Of a stretch of DNA of 61,982 bases, positions 44,623-54,204 are shown one piece after another (positions within the stretch are counted from its first letter, which is position 1; every line of letters begins with the position of its first letter). The translations under genes and the position numbers were made by a program. Origin of the DNA: an uncultured Schlesneria sp. Lineage in GTDB: Bacteria; Planctomycetota; Planctomycetia; Planctomycetales; Planctomycetaceae. Under the pieces are notes generated by a model that saw only the letters and a program-made list of their open reading frames with translations, was not told the origin of the DNA and made no database searches. Location: NCBI GenBank assembly GCA_903840265.1, contig CAIMFH010000171.1, positions 1 to 61,982 of the forward strand, written 5' to 3'.

Positions 44623-46610
44623 GTTTTCTGCAACCGTGGTTACTGTACGGCCTGCCGCTCATCGCGCTGCCGATCGTGATTCATCTCATCAACCAACGCC
44701 GCTTCCAGACGATTCAATGGGCGGCGATGATGTTCCTGCTGGCCGCGCATCGCATGGCGCGTGGCTATTCGCGGTTGCGTCAGTGGTTGATCCTGTTATT
44801 TCGAACGCTGGCTGTTGCGGGCTTGCTGTTCGCCATCAGTCGACCTTTAGCCAGCGGGTGGCTGGGAGTCGCGGGTGGTTCTCGAGCGGACACGACGATC
44901 ATCTTGCTTGATCGTTCTCCCAGCATGCAGCAACGCGGCGGTGGCACGGGAGATTCGAAGCTGGAATCTGGAAAGCGACAGCTTGTCCAGGCGTTGGAAA
45001 CGTTGGGATCAGGACGTTGGGTGCTGATTGAAAGCACCACGCGCGAGCCACACGAACTGGAATCTCCACGAGCACTGTTGAATCTGCCGAGTGCCGGTCC
45101 AGCGAGCGCCTCGGCCGACCTGCCGATGATGATGCAGGCCGCGTACGACTACATCCACCATAATCGAGCAGGCCAGACCGAAGTCTGGATTTGCTCGGAC
45201 TTGCGAGAAAGTGATTGGACCGCCGAAAGCGGACGCTGGTCGACATTGCGTGATGCCTTCCTGGAACTGCCGCAGCAGGTCCGATTCCATCTGCTCGCCT
45301 ATCCGCAGCCCGCTCCGGAAAACGTGTCGGTTCGAGTCACCGAGGTACGACGACAAACGACGAGCGACGGAGCGGAACTTGTGGTTTCGCTCCGACTCTC
45401 GCGTCCGGGAGTCGATGAAAAGACCGCCGCCAAAGTCAATGTCCCGATCCAGTTCGAGGTCGAAGGAGCGCGATCCGTCGCGACGGTCGAACTCACTGGA
45501 ACGTATGTCGATTTCAAAGAGCATCGAATCCCCATCGAACGAACTCGACAACGTGGCTGGGGCCGCGTTTCGATTCCGGCGGATGCGAATCCGGCCGATG
45601 ATGATTTCTACTTCGCTTTCGACAATCCGCCGCCACGCCGCACGATCGTCGTGGCCGAAGACCCGCAGGCCCAGCGTCCGCTGCAACTCGCTGCATCAGT
45701 CTCACCCGATCCGACCGTCCAATGTTCCGCTGAAGCAGTGGATGTGGACCAGTTGACAACAATCGAATGGGACCAGGTCTCGCTGGTACTCTGGCAGGCT
45801 CCCCTGCCAACGGGTCCTGCGGCAAACCTGATGAAATCGTTTGTCGATCGTGGTGGTCAGGTCGTGTTCCTGCCGCCGCGAAATCTCACCAGCGACGAAT
45901 TGTTTGGCATGCGTTGGCAAAGCTGGGTCGCCGAAAACGATCCGGTTGCGGTCACTTCATGGCGTAGCGACGAAGACGTGCTCGCGCGGACTTTGAGTGG
46001 TGCGGCATTGCCAGTCGGTCAGTTAGAGGTGCTGCAATACTGCAAGGTCTCAGGCGATGCGACCCCGCTGGCGACGCTCGCGGGCGGGGCCCCGCTGCTT
46101 TCGCGCGTCCCTACCGAACAAGGGGCCGTCTATTTCTGGGCCACGACCCCGTCACCGCGCGATTCGTCGCTGGCTAGCAGCGGCGTCGTGCTGTACGCGT
46201 TCGTGCAGCGGGCTCTGGCGACGGGGGCTGCGCAGCTCAGCAAGGCTCGTCAGATTGACGCGGGAGCCACTGACAGTGAATCGGCCAGTACGTGGGTCAG
46301 GCTTTCCGAGGACGAACAGGGATTGTCGACGGAATCGCGATTTCAGCGCGGTGTCTACAGTGCGGGTGATCGTCTACTGGCAGTGAATCGACCGGTGAGC
46401 GAAGACAATATTATTGAGGTGGCCGATGGGCGTGTGAGTGGCCTGTTTCGAGGATTGGATTTTGCTCGCGTCGATGAACAGGCCGGTAACTTGAACGCTC
46501 TGATTCAGGAAATCTGGCGAGTGTTCCTGGTCATGATGTTGATCGCACTCGTGCTGGAAGCGGCACTGTGCCTGCCGAAAGTGGCTCGAACGGCAGGAGC
46601 CACCGCATGA
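44619..46610 (+). CDS. BatA-type membrane protein with VWA domain
   Basis: A 663-residue protein. The N-terminus is a BatA-like membrane domain with helices about 5-23 and 56-75 (FLQPWLLYGLPLIALPIVIHL). A VWA domain starts around residue 90 with a MIDAS DRSPS (98-102). A beta-rich region follows, then a single C-terminal helix (about 632-652). The VWA part should lie outside the cytoplasm. Both ends overlap neighbours by ATGA, so the gene is tightly coupled to the DUF58 gene and to the next VWA gene. Confidence 0.88.
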   Translation: MSFLQPWLLYGLPLIALPIVIHLINQRRFQTIQWAAMMFLLAAHRMARGYSRLRQWLILLFRTLAVAGLLFAISRPLASGWLGVAGGSRADTTIILLDRSPSMQQRGGGTGDSKLESGKRQLVQALETLGSGRWVLIESTTREPHELESPRALLNLPSAGPASASADLPMMMQAAYDYIHHNRAGQTEVWICSDLRESDWTAESGRWSTLRDAFLELPQQVRFHLLAYPQPAPENVSVRVTEVRRQTTSDGAELVVSLRLSRPGVDEKTAAKVNVPIQFEVEGARSVATVELTGTYVDFKEHRIPIERTRQRGWGRVSIPADANPADDDFYFAFDNPPPRRTIVVAEDPQAQRPLQLAASVSPDPTVQCSAEAVDVDQLTTIEWDQVSLVLWQAPLPTGPAANLMKSFVDRGGQVVFLPPRNLTSDELFGMRWQSWVAENDPVAVTSWRSDEDVLARTLSGAALPVGQLEVLQYCKVSGDATPLATLAGGAPLLSRVPTEQGAVYFWATTPSPRDSSLASSGVVLYAFVQRALATGAAQLSKARQIDAGATDSESASTWVRLSEDEQGLSTESRFQRGVYSAGDRLLAVNRPVSEDNIIEVADGRVSGLFRGLDFARVDEQAGNLNALIQEIWRVFLVMMLIALVLEAALCLPKVARTAGATA

Positions 46611-48835
46611 CTCCAGTTCGATCGCTGACATTTTTGTGGGTTCCCTGGTCGATCGTCCTCTCGATCGTGATTGTCGCGGTCACCGCGGGACTTTGCTTCG
46701 TGGCCTGGCGGCGGAGCAGCTATCGGTGGGACTTCGGACTGCTGGAACTGTTGCGTCTGGCCCTCGTGATCTTTGGCGTGCTGCTATTCAATCAGCCCGA
46801 ATGGGTGGAAGAATATCGCCCCGAAGAGAAGCCGACGATCGCCGTGCTGTGGGATGACTCGGCCAGTATGGGAACCCGCGACGTGGCTGGTGGTGGTTCC
46901 GCGACGACGACGGTGTCGACACGCCGCGAATCGATTTCCCCGCTGCTGGACAGTGCCTTTTGGAAGTCGCTGCAGGAACGAATGTCGATCGTCATTCAAC
47001 CTTTCTCCTCACTGGAGACGGCCACTGAAGGCGACAAGGATCTGACAAAAGCACAGGGGAGCAACCTCTATGAACCTCTGGCAACCGCCCCGCAACGATT
47101 CAAGAACCTGCGAGCGGTCGTCCTAGCGTCAGACGGCGATTGGAACGAAGGGGGAGCGCCCGTCGTAGCGGCATCGGCACTGCGACTGAAAGATATTCCG
47201 GTGTTCACCGTGCCCGTTGGCAGTTCTTCGCGACTGCCTGATGTGGAACTGCTCAGCCTGGACGCTCCGACGTTTGGGATCTCCGGTAAATCGGTCCGGA
47301 TTCCGTTCACGATCGAAAGCACGTTGCCGCGGGAATATCTGACGACGGTGACGCTCAAAACCTCCGACGGGGAAGAACTCACCAAGGAAGTCCGCGTCGC
47401 TCCGATGGGACGGACGAGCGAATGGCTGTTGTGGAAACCGAAGGCGGTGGGCGATTACACGTTGACGCTCGACGTTCCACGTCAAAGCGAAGAACTTCTG
47501 GCGGACAACAACAAACTGTCAGCACCGATCGCGATCCGCGAGGAAAAACTGCGGGTGCTGGTCGTCGAATCGGTCCCTCGATGGGAGTACCGTTATCTGC
47601 GAAATGCCCTCTCCCGCGATCCCGGCGTCGAAGTCTCCTGCTTGTTGTTCCATCCGGGATTGGGGAAATCCGGGGGTGGAAATAAAGACTATATCAAGCA
47701 ATTTCCGCAGGGACGCGAGGAACTTTCCAAGTACGACGTCGTCTTTCTGGGAGACGTTGGTTTGGACGATGGCCAGCTCACTGTGGAAGATTGTCGATTG
47801 CTGAAGGGGTTGGTCGAGCATCAAGCCAGCGGCTTGGTCTTCATGCCCGGCTGGCAAGGCCGACAATTGTCGCTGGTCGAAACCGAGTTGGGCGATCTGT
47901 GCCCTGTCGTGATGGATGCGGCGCAACCTGGTGGCTGGGGGTCGCGGACTGCCAGTCACTTCGAATTGACCGAATTGGGTCGCCGCAGCCTGTTGACGAA
48001 ATTGGCGGATACTCAGGAAGACAACATCGAAGTCTGGGAAGGTCTGCCCGGTTTCCAGTGGTACGCACCGGCCGTTCGTGCCAAAGCGGGCTGCGAAGTG
48101 CTGTGCGTTCATAAGGATGTCTCGAACGAGTTTGGTCGCCTGCCTCTGTTGGCCACTCGCACCTTTGGGGCCGGTAAAGTCTTGTTTATGGGGACCGACG
48201 GGGCCTGGCGCTGGCGAAAAGGGGTCGAGGATAAATACCACTATCGCTTTTGGGGACAGGTGGTACGATGGATGGCCTACCAGCGCAACATGGCTAAAGG
48301 CGAGACGATGCGCATGTATTATTCGCCAGAGCAACCGCAGGTGCGGCAGACAATTGCGCTGAATGCCAATGTGATGGAACGCAGTGGTGAGCCTTTGCCG
48401 AAAGGAGATGTCACGGCACGAATCGTCGCTCCCTCGGGCAAGTCCGAGACCGTGCGGTTTAACTCCTCCGGTGATGAGTGGGGCGAATTTTCGTCGCATT
48501 TCACTCCGCAAGAACCCGGTCGCCACGAAGTGACGCTGGCCTGTAAACAGACTGCGGCCACATTGCAGGCGTCATTCTTCGTTCAAGGTGTTCCGATCGA
48601 GCGTATTGGACGAGCGGCACGTCCCGAAGTGATGGACGAAATCGCTCGCGTGACAAAGGGTCAGGTCATCGCGGTGGATCGTCTGGAGCATGTACTGCAA
48701 TCGCTGTCAGCCCTGCCCGAGCCCCCTGCTTCGGTAAGACGCGTTCAGTTGTGGTGCCACCCGATCGTGGCTTCGATTCTGGTGATCATGCTGGCAGTAT
48801 TTTGGATCGGCAGAAAAGTAGTTGGACTGATTTGA
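46607..48835 (+). CDS. Membrane VWA protein with glutamine amidotransferase-like domain
   Basis: A 742-residue protein. Two N-terminal helices (about 8-33 and 45-61) precede a VWA domain with MIDAS DDSAS (83-87). A beta-sandwich region follows, then an alpha/beta region (LRVLVVESVPRWEYRYLRNA onward) resembling the amidotransferase-like domain found in many planctomycete VWA proteins, without an evident catalytic Cys. A C-terminal helix is near 718-738. The ATG at 46607 overlaps the previous stop. It likely works with MoxR, the DUF58 protein and BatA on the outside face of the membrane. Confidence 0.85.
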   Translation: MTPVRSLTFLWVPWSIVLSIVIVAVTAGLCFVAWRRSSYRWDFGLLELLRLALVIFGVLLFNQPEWVEEYRPEEKPTIAVLWDDSASMGTRDVAGGGSATTTVSTRRESISPLLDSAFWKSLQERMSIVIQPFSSLETATEGDKDLTKAQGSNLYEPLATAPQRFKNLRAVVLASDGDWNEGGAPVVAASALRLKDIPVFTVPVGSSSRLPDVELLSLDAPTFGISGKSVRIPFTIESTLPREYLTTVTLKTSDGEELTKEVRVAPMGRTSEWLLWKPKAVGDYTLTLDVPRQSEELLADNNKLSAPIAIREEKLRVLVVESVPRWEYRYLRNALSRDPGVEVSCLLFHPGLGKSGGGNKDYIKQFPQGREELSKYDVVFLGDVGLDDGQLTVEDCRLLKGLVEHQASGLVFMPGWQGRQLSLVETELGDLCPVVMDAAQPGGWGSRTASHFELTELGRRSLLTKLADTQEDNIEVWEGLPGFQWYAPAVRAKAGCEVLCVHKDVSNEFGRLPLLATRTFGAGKVLFMGTDGAWRWRKGVEDKYHYRFWGQVVRWMAYQRNMAKGETMRMYYSPEQPQVRQTIALNANVMERSGEPLPKGDVTARIVAPSGKSETVRFNSSGDEWGEFSSHFTPQEPGRHEVTLACKQTAATLQASFFVQGVPIERIGRAARPEVMDEIARVTKGQVIAVDRLEHVLQSLSALPEPPASVRRVQLWCHPIVASILVIMLAVFWIGRKVVGLI

Positions 48836-48911
48836 TGTCTTGTTCGTTATGATGTCGGCGACGAATTGCCGCCCGATGGCCACGGTCATCTCGTTCGAGG
48901 AGTAACGCGAA

Positions 48912-51900
48912 ATGAGCGTCGTAGAGCCGAAGACCAAATTGGCATTGCCCGAAGCCCTGCAGACTCAGTTACATGAGTTTCGGCATCGTGTCTGGACCAT
49001 CAAGTCGATCGAAGCCGCTTGTGGGGCGGTCTTCGGAGTCTTCATCTCGTACCTGGCGGTGTTCGCCCTTGATCGTATAGTTGATACCCCCGGCCCGGTG
49101 CGGATGGGAATCTTCCTGCTGGCTTTAGGGGGCTGTGCGTTCGTTCCCGTCTATCTGCATCGCTGGATCTGGTGCCATCGCCGATTCGAGCAACTCGCTC
49201 GACTTGTCAGTCGAAAACTTCCGCTGATCGGTGATCAGTTGCTGGGGATTATCGAACTCGTTCGAAGTGAGTCCGAACAGCAGCGTTCGCGAGCCCTGGT
49301 CGAGGCCGCTGTGGCTCAGGTCGCCATCGAAACTGGCAAACGTGATCTGCAGGCCGCGATTCCGAACCCACGACATCGATTCTGGGCGTGGATGGCCGTT
49401 GTTCCCGCTACCGTCGCGATCCTGATGCTGTGCTTGTTTCCGGCTGCCGCAACCAATGCGTGGGCACGCTTCGCCGCACCTTGGCAATCGGTCCCTCGCT
49501 ACACATTTACGGCAGTCGAACAGTTGCCGCAGAGATTGGTCGTGGCGCATGGGGAACCTGTCACCGTTTCGGTCAAGCTGCTTGAGAAGACACAATCCAA
49601 ACCGCCTCGGGGAACCGCCTGGTTGGGCAGTCAATTGCCAATCACAGTGGAATTGCGCGACGGTCGCTACGAGTTCGCGCTGCCCGCTCAAATTGACTCC
49701 GGCTGGTTCTCTTTAAAGATCGGTGACGCTCAGCAGCGCGTTCGCCTTGAACCGATGATGCGACCCGAGATTTCGTCAGTCGTGGCTGAAGTGCAACTGC
49801 CCGACTATCTACTGCGTCCGCAAGTGATTCACAAAGACGTTCGAGGCGGCACCGTTTCCATTGTCAACGGAAGCTCGGCGACCTTTAAAATCACTGCGAA
49901 TCGCGAACTGTCGAGCGCCTTGATCGACAATCAATCCGCGAGTGTCGCCGGGGCCACCATCTCCAGTGAGACGAGTAAGATTCAAGCGTCACGAAAGATG
50001 ATCTTCCAATGGCAGGACGAATTCGGCTTGGGTGGTCTGGAGCCATTCACCGTCAGCATCACCGGTCGTGACGACGAAGCTCCGTCGCTTTCTTGCGAAG
50101 ACCTGCCTCGGCAGAAGATTGTGATCGACTCCGAAACGCTCAGCTTCAAGATTCGGGCACAGGATGATTTCGGCGTCAAAGTGGTGGGGATCGAATGGCA
50201 GGGGATGGACAAATCAGCTGTCTCCAAGCCTGCGAAGGGAGAGCGAATTCTGGGCGCGGGAGCCAGCGACAAAGAACTGCTCGAACTGGCCGGAACCTTC
50301 TGCGCCAGGACTTTGGATATTGAACCGCAACCACTAAGCGTGCGATTGTTCGTCGAAGACTATCTTCCCGGACGGTCCCGCACTTATTCACCCGCCTACA
50401 CGCTGTACGTTCTCAGTGCCGATCAACATGCGATCTGGCTGACTGAGCAACTCAGCAAGTGGCATCGGCAGTCGCTGGAAGTCCGCGATCGCGAAATGCA
50501 GCTACATCACACCAATCAGCAACTGCGAATGCTGACGCCTGAAGAGTTGGATCAACCTGAAAACCGCCGGCGGATCGATGCTCAGTCAACTGCAGAACGA
50601 GCCAATGGCCGACGATTGACGGGATTGGTCACCGGTGGCGAAGAACTCGTTCGTCAGGCCATGCGCAATCCTGAGTTTGGTGTCGGCCATCTTGAGAAGT
50701 GGGCCGAGATGTTGCAAATCTTGAAAGACATCTCTGGCAACCGCATGCCGAATGTGGCCGACTTGTTGAAGCAGTCGTCTCAAGCACCTGTTGTTGCTTC
50801 GAACTCACCGTCCAAACCCAGCCCATCGGCCGGGCAGATTCAAACGTCGCCACCAGGGGGCTCAAAGCCTTCTGAGTCGAAGCCTAAACCACCGGTACCA
50901 ACGGTCGTCGACGCCGAGTCGTCACAGCAGCCCGCAAAGAAGAATAAGGACGAGCCTGAAGAACCGTCCAAAAGCAACTCGAAGGCTCGCCTGACCCTGC
51001 CAGTGACGACCGTGACTGGTGGGGGTTCGAAAAAGTCACCACCGGCACCGGCCAACGAAAAACTCGATGAGGCAGTGGCGGCTCAGCAGGACCTGCTGGC
51101 GGAATTCGACAAAATCGCTGACGAGTTGAATAAGGTGTTGGCAAACCTCGAAGGAAGCACGCTGGTCAAGCGGCTGAAAGCGGCCTCGCGACAGCAGTAC
51201 GTCATCGCGGGGAAGATCAACGATCAGATTGGTGGGACGTTCGGTCTACGAGGAAAAATAGGCGGCGCGGCCAAACCGATCCTTGAGGATCTTTCCAAGC
51301 AGGAATCGAAGTGCAGTCTGGATCTGTCCAACATCATGGATGACATGCAGGCCTATTTTGAACGACGCCGATTCCAGCGATTTAAGACAGTCTTGGATGA
51401 AATGCGCGAGCAGGATGCTGTTGGCAGCCTGCGACAACTCGGTGACGAGGTGCGCGGCCAAACCGGTCTGTCGATGGCACAGGCAGAATTCTGGTCTGAC
51501 ACCTTTGATCGCTGGGCCGACGATCTTGTCGATCCGGCATCCTGCGGCAAGTGCCCAGGCTGCAAATCCAAAAGTAGCCTGCCTCCTTCGATTGTGCTGG
51601 AAGCAATGCACATTCTGGAAGCCGAAGTCAATTTGCGAGAAGAGACACGCGTCGCAGAACAGGCTCGCGAAGCGTTGTCCAAAAGCGATTTCCAACAACG
51701 AGCCAAGAAACTCAGCGAGACACAGGATGGATTGTCAGAACGCGTTTCAAAACTGACGGACCGCATCATCGAATTGCCGGATGGCGAATCAGAATTTGGT
51801 AAAGAGATCGCTCTGTTGAAACAAGTTGAACGCGTGATGCTCGAAGCGGCCGAGATCCTGGATCGTCCTGATACGGGTAAGCTGGCGATCGCCGCCGAAA

Positions 51901-52166
51901 CGGAAGCCATCGAACTGTTGCTGCAATCCAAGCGAATTAATCCTCGCGGTGGAGGTGGCGGCGGTTCATCGCCAGGTGGCGGTGGTGGCGGGACAACCAA
52001 TGATTCCGCGCTGGCCTTGATTGGTTCAGGCGTTAACGAAAAAGAAGTACGCGAGGATCGCGGTGTGTCGCAATCGACGGGCGAGTCCGGAGCGGCGTTC
52101 CCCGAAGAGTTTCGCGCCGGCCTGGATGAATACTTCAATCGGCTGGAACGTGACAGCACGAAGTAA
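48912..52166 (+). CDS. Large membrane-anchored protein, DUF4175-like
   Basis: A 1084-residue protein with helices near residues 32-55, 65-85 and 155-178, so most of it lies outside the cytoplasm. It has beta-sandwich-like segments (about 200-500), a long Pro/Ser/Lys-rich linker (about 620-700), extended coiled coil, a Cys pair-pair (CGKCPGC, about 878) and a Gly-rich hinge (GGGGGGSSPGGGGGG) near the end. It resembles the DUF4175-type proteins that follow VWA genes in planctomycetes; I cannot confirm this without a search. GAGGAG at 48897-48902 supports the ATG. It is the largest candidate client of the MoxR system. Confidence 0.75.
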   Translation: MSVVEPKTKLALPEALQTQLHEFRHRVWTIKSIEAACGAVFGVFISYLAVFALDRIVDTPGPVRMGIFLLALGGCAFVPVYLHRWIWCHRRFEQLARLVSRKLPLIGDQLLGIIELVRSESEQQRSRALVEAAVAQVAIETGKRDLQAAIPNPRHRFWAWMAVVPATVAILMLCLFPAAATNAWARFAAPWQSVPRYTFTAVEQLPQRLVVAHGEPVTVSVKLLEKTQSKPPRGTAWLGSQLPITVELRDGRYEFALPAQIDSGWFSLKIGDAQQRVRLEPMMRPEISSVVAEVQLPDYLLRPQVIHKDVRGGTVSIVNGSSATFKITANRELSSALIDNQSASVAGATISSETSKIQASRKMIFQWQDEFGLGGLEPFTVSITGRDDEAPSLSCEDLPRQKIVIDSETLSFKIRAQDDFGVKVVGIEWQGMDKSAVSKPAKGERILGAGASDKELLELAGTFCARTLDIEPQPLSVRLFVEDYLPGRSRTYSPAYTLYVLSADQHAIWLTEQLSKWHRQSLEVRDREMQLHHTNQQLRMLTPEELDQPENRRRIDAQSTAERANGRRLTGLVTGGEELVRQAMRNPEFGVGHLEKWAEMLQILKDISGNRMPNVADLLKQSSQAPVVASNSPSKPSPSAGQIQTSPPGGSKPSESKPKPPVPTVVDAESSQQPAKKNKDEPEEPSKSNSKARLTLPVTTVTGGGSKKSPPAPANEKLDEAVAAQQDLLAEFDKIADELNKVLANLEGSTLVKRLKAASRQQYVIAGKINDQIGGTFGLRGKIGGAAKPILEDLSKQESKCSLDLSNIMDDMQAYFERRRFQRFKTVLDEMREQDAVGSLRQLGDEVRGQTGLSMAQAEFWSDTFDRWADDLVDPASCGKCPGCKSKSSLPPSIVLEAMHILEAEVNLREETRVAEQAREALSKSDFQQRAKKLSETQDGLSERVSKLTDRIIELPDGESEFGKEIALLKQVERVMLEAAEILDRPDTGKLAIAAETEAIELLLQSKRINPRGGGGGGSSPGGGGGGTTNDSALALIGSGVNEKEVREDRGVSQSTGESGAAFPEEFRAGLDEYFNRLERDSTK

Positions 52167-52221
52167 TCGGATTCACGAATCTTCCCGGAGGCGACGTGGT
52201 TTTCAGATTGGGTAGGCAGCG

Positions 52222-53166
52222 ATGGCAGTAGTTCGTATCCGTTTGGCAATGGCCGCAATTGCGGTGATACCGTTCTCATCGTTGGCGGTGGCCGATCAAC
52301 CAAAAGCGGCGGTCGCCGTCGCGATCGATGTCATCGTTGCTCAACCTGCGCAAGGTGCTGTGGAGAAAGCGGCTGACGAAGCTGAAGTCGTTGTCAAAAA
52401 GAAAAAAGTTCGAGTTGCTGTTGCGTTCGAGGATCTGGTGGCTCCGCTGGTCCAGGCTTTGGAAGGCAACATCGATTTGAAAGCAGCTGACGCTCAAGTC
52501 CAACAGTGGATTCCCCAGTTCACTGAGCAATTCAAACCCATGTTGTGGACGGAGCTCAATTTCATCAGACAGACCTGCGATCTGACTCCGGAGCAGCGTC
52601 CAAAAGTGAAGGCCGCTGGCGATGCCGCGCTGGAGGATGCTGTTCGAAAGATGGCTGAACTGCAGGGGCGTCGAAATGCTGGTCGACCTGCCCAGCAACC
52701 TGAGCCTCGCAAAATGATTCGTGCGGCTTTGAAGCAGGCGTTGCAGGAAACTCTACCGCCGGAAGCAATGCAGAAATTTGCGGACGAACTCAATCTTCGC
52801 GCCGAGCGACGTAAGCAGGCGGCAATCCTGGGTGCACTATCCCGGCTTGATTCAGCGATGTGCCTGACGGCCGAGCAAAGAGAGGCAATCGAAGCAGCGA
52901 TTTCGAGCGGTTGGAAAGAACAGTGGGAGCAATGGTTAGTGCTGGCGATTTATGGAGACCAGTACTTTCCTCTCATCCCGGACACCCTTGTCGTTACTCA
53001 TCTCAATGCTGATCAAAAGGCTGTCTGGGATGGGTTACAAAAAGTTGACTTTGGATACTGGGGCGGTGGTGCCCAAGTTGAAGAAGACGGGTGGTGGGGC
53101 GGCAAAGCGGCTGTCCCAGCGGCCAAACCAGCCGCGATGTTTCGCGTCCTGATGCCTGCTGAATAA
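52222..53166 (+). CDS. Secreted helical protein, paralogue of the next gene
   Basis: A 314-residue protein with a signal peptide (cleavage near AVA-D). The mature part is nearly all helix, with a low-complexity Ala/Val/Lys start, then LNFIRQTCDLTPEQRPKVKA, which parallels LNRTCDLTELQRKKLALAAQ in the next protein. Later blocks (LTAEQREAIEAAI; LNADQKAVWDGLQ) repeat a similar L-x-x-x-Q pattern. It loosely recalls Spy/CpxP-like periplasmic helical proteins. The function is unknown. Confidence 0.7.
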   Translation: MAVVRIRLAMAAIAVIPFSSLAVADQPKAAVAVAIDVIVAQPAQGAVEKAADEAEVVVKKKKVRVAVAFEDLVAPLVQALEGNIDLKAADAQVQQWIPQFTEQFKPMLWTELNFIRQTCDLTPEQRPKVKAAGDAALEDAVRKMAELQGRRNAGRPAQQPEPRKMIRAALKQALQETLPPEAMQKFADELNLRAERRKQAAILGALSRLDSAMCLTAEQREAIEAAISSGWKEQWEQWLVLAIYGDQYFPLIPDTLVVTHLNADQKAVWDGLQKVDFGYWGGGAQVEEDGWWGGKAAVPAAKPAAMFRVLMPAE

Positions 53167-53187
53167 GGTGATCTGCCGGGGGTTGAT

Positions 53188-54204
53188 ATGAAGTTGAAAT
53201 CCAAATGGTATTCCGCGAGGGTCATTGTCTCGTGGCTGTCGATGCTGATCGTCCCAACGGTTGTCATTGCCACTGAAGATGACATCGAGCCCCCTGCGGT
53301 TCCAGTTGCCAATGCCGGCTTCATGATCGACGAATCGAACTTCGATCAATGGATCTTTCAAGGGAGTGGCACAGCGGCAGCGGGGCGAGCCAGAATCAAT
53401 TCTCACTTGAAGTTGAAACTGGACGAGCTGAACAGGACTTGTGATCTCACCGAGCTCCAACGAAAAAAGCTGGCCTTGGCCGCTCAAGGTGATATGAAGC
53501 GTTTTTTCGATCAAGTGGAAGCGTTGCGGAAGAAGTTTATGGCGGTCCGGAATGACCAGAACGCCTTCAACGAGTTATGGCAGGAAATTCATCCTCTGCA
53601 GCAGAAGCAACAAGCGGGTCTATTCAACGAAACATCGATGTTTGAGAAGACCCTGCGATCGACTTTGAATGAGGAACAGCAGCAGCGCTATCAAAAAATC
53701 ACGGAAGAGCGCCGCCGCTTCCGGTATCGAGCCAGCATCCAGACATCGTTGGTGTCGATTTCCGACACCGTGGCACTGAAAGATGATCAGCACAAGGCCA
53801 TCGCTAAACTGCTTCTGGAAGAAACAGCTCTACCGTTGCGATTTGGCCAGCAGGACCAGCGGGTGGTCTTGTATGGGCTCTCGAAACTTCCATCGGCAAA
53901 GCTGAAGGCGATTCTGAACGATCGACAATGGAAGCTGATGCAACCGCAGTTGACTCAGGGGCAAGCCATGGAGCAGTTCCTGGCACAAAACGGCTTTATC
54001 GATGCTCCAAAAGGTGGCGGGGTCAATGGAATACGGAATCAAATCAACATGGCCATCGGTGCGCTCAGATTCGAAGCTGCCGCAGTGGTGGAAGCCGTTG
54101 ATGTCCAGATGATCGGAGTCCAAGTACAAGCTTTGCCGGCAGTTGATGCAGATGTCCCGGCCGATGCCCTGAAGCCGGAACGCGGCACTACGGAGCGAAA
54201 CTGA
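53188..54204 (+). CDS. Secreted helical protein, paralogue of the previous gene
   Basis: A 338-residue protein with a signal peptide (SMLIVPTVVIA-T). It shares with the 52222 protein a conserved Cys-Asp-Leu-Thr block, then alternating helical segments: LRSTLNEEQQQRYQKITEER, VALKDDQHKAIAKLLLEE and LKAILNDRQWKLMQPQL. The tail is Val/Ala-rich. It follows 21 bases after the previous gene, and its stop (TGA) overlaps the next ATG by one base, so it is cotranslated with the toroid gene. Confidence 0.7.
   Translation: MKLKSKWYSARVIVSWLSMLIVPTVVIATEDDIEPPAVPVANAGFMIDESNFDQWIFQGSGTAAAGRARINSHLKLKLDELNRTCDLTELQRKKLALAAQGDMKRFFDQVEALRKKFMAVRNDQNAFNELWQEIHPLQQKQQAGLFNETSMFEKTLRSTLNEEQQQRYQKITEERRRFRYRASIQTSLVSISDTVALKDDQHKAIAKLLLEETALPLRFGQQDQRVVLYGLSKLPSAKLKAILNDRQWKLMQPQLTQGQAMEQFLAQNGFIDAPKGGGVNGIRNQINMAIGALRFEAAAVVEAVDVQMIGVQVQALPAVDADVPADALKPERGTTERN

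Noticed and set aside
47519-48526. 335-codon minus-strand open frame
   Set aside because: It is antisense to the VWA gene at 46607 and has no family resemblance.
51353-52303. 316-codon minus-strand open frame with a Pro-rich run
   Set aside because: The proline run is only the reverse reading of the Gly-rich hinge in the DUF4175-like gene.
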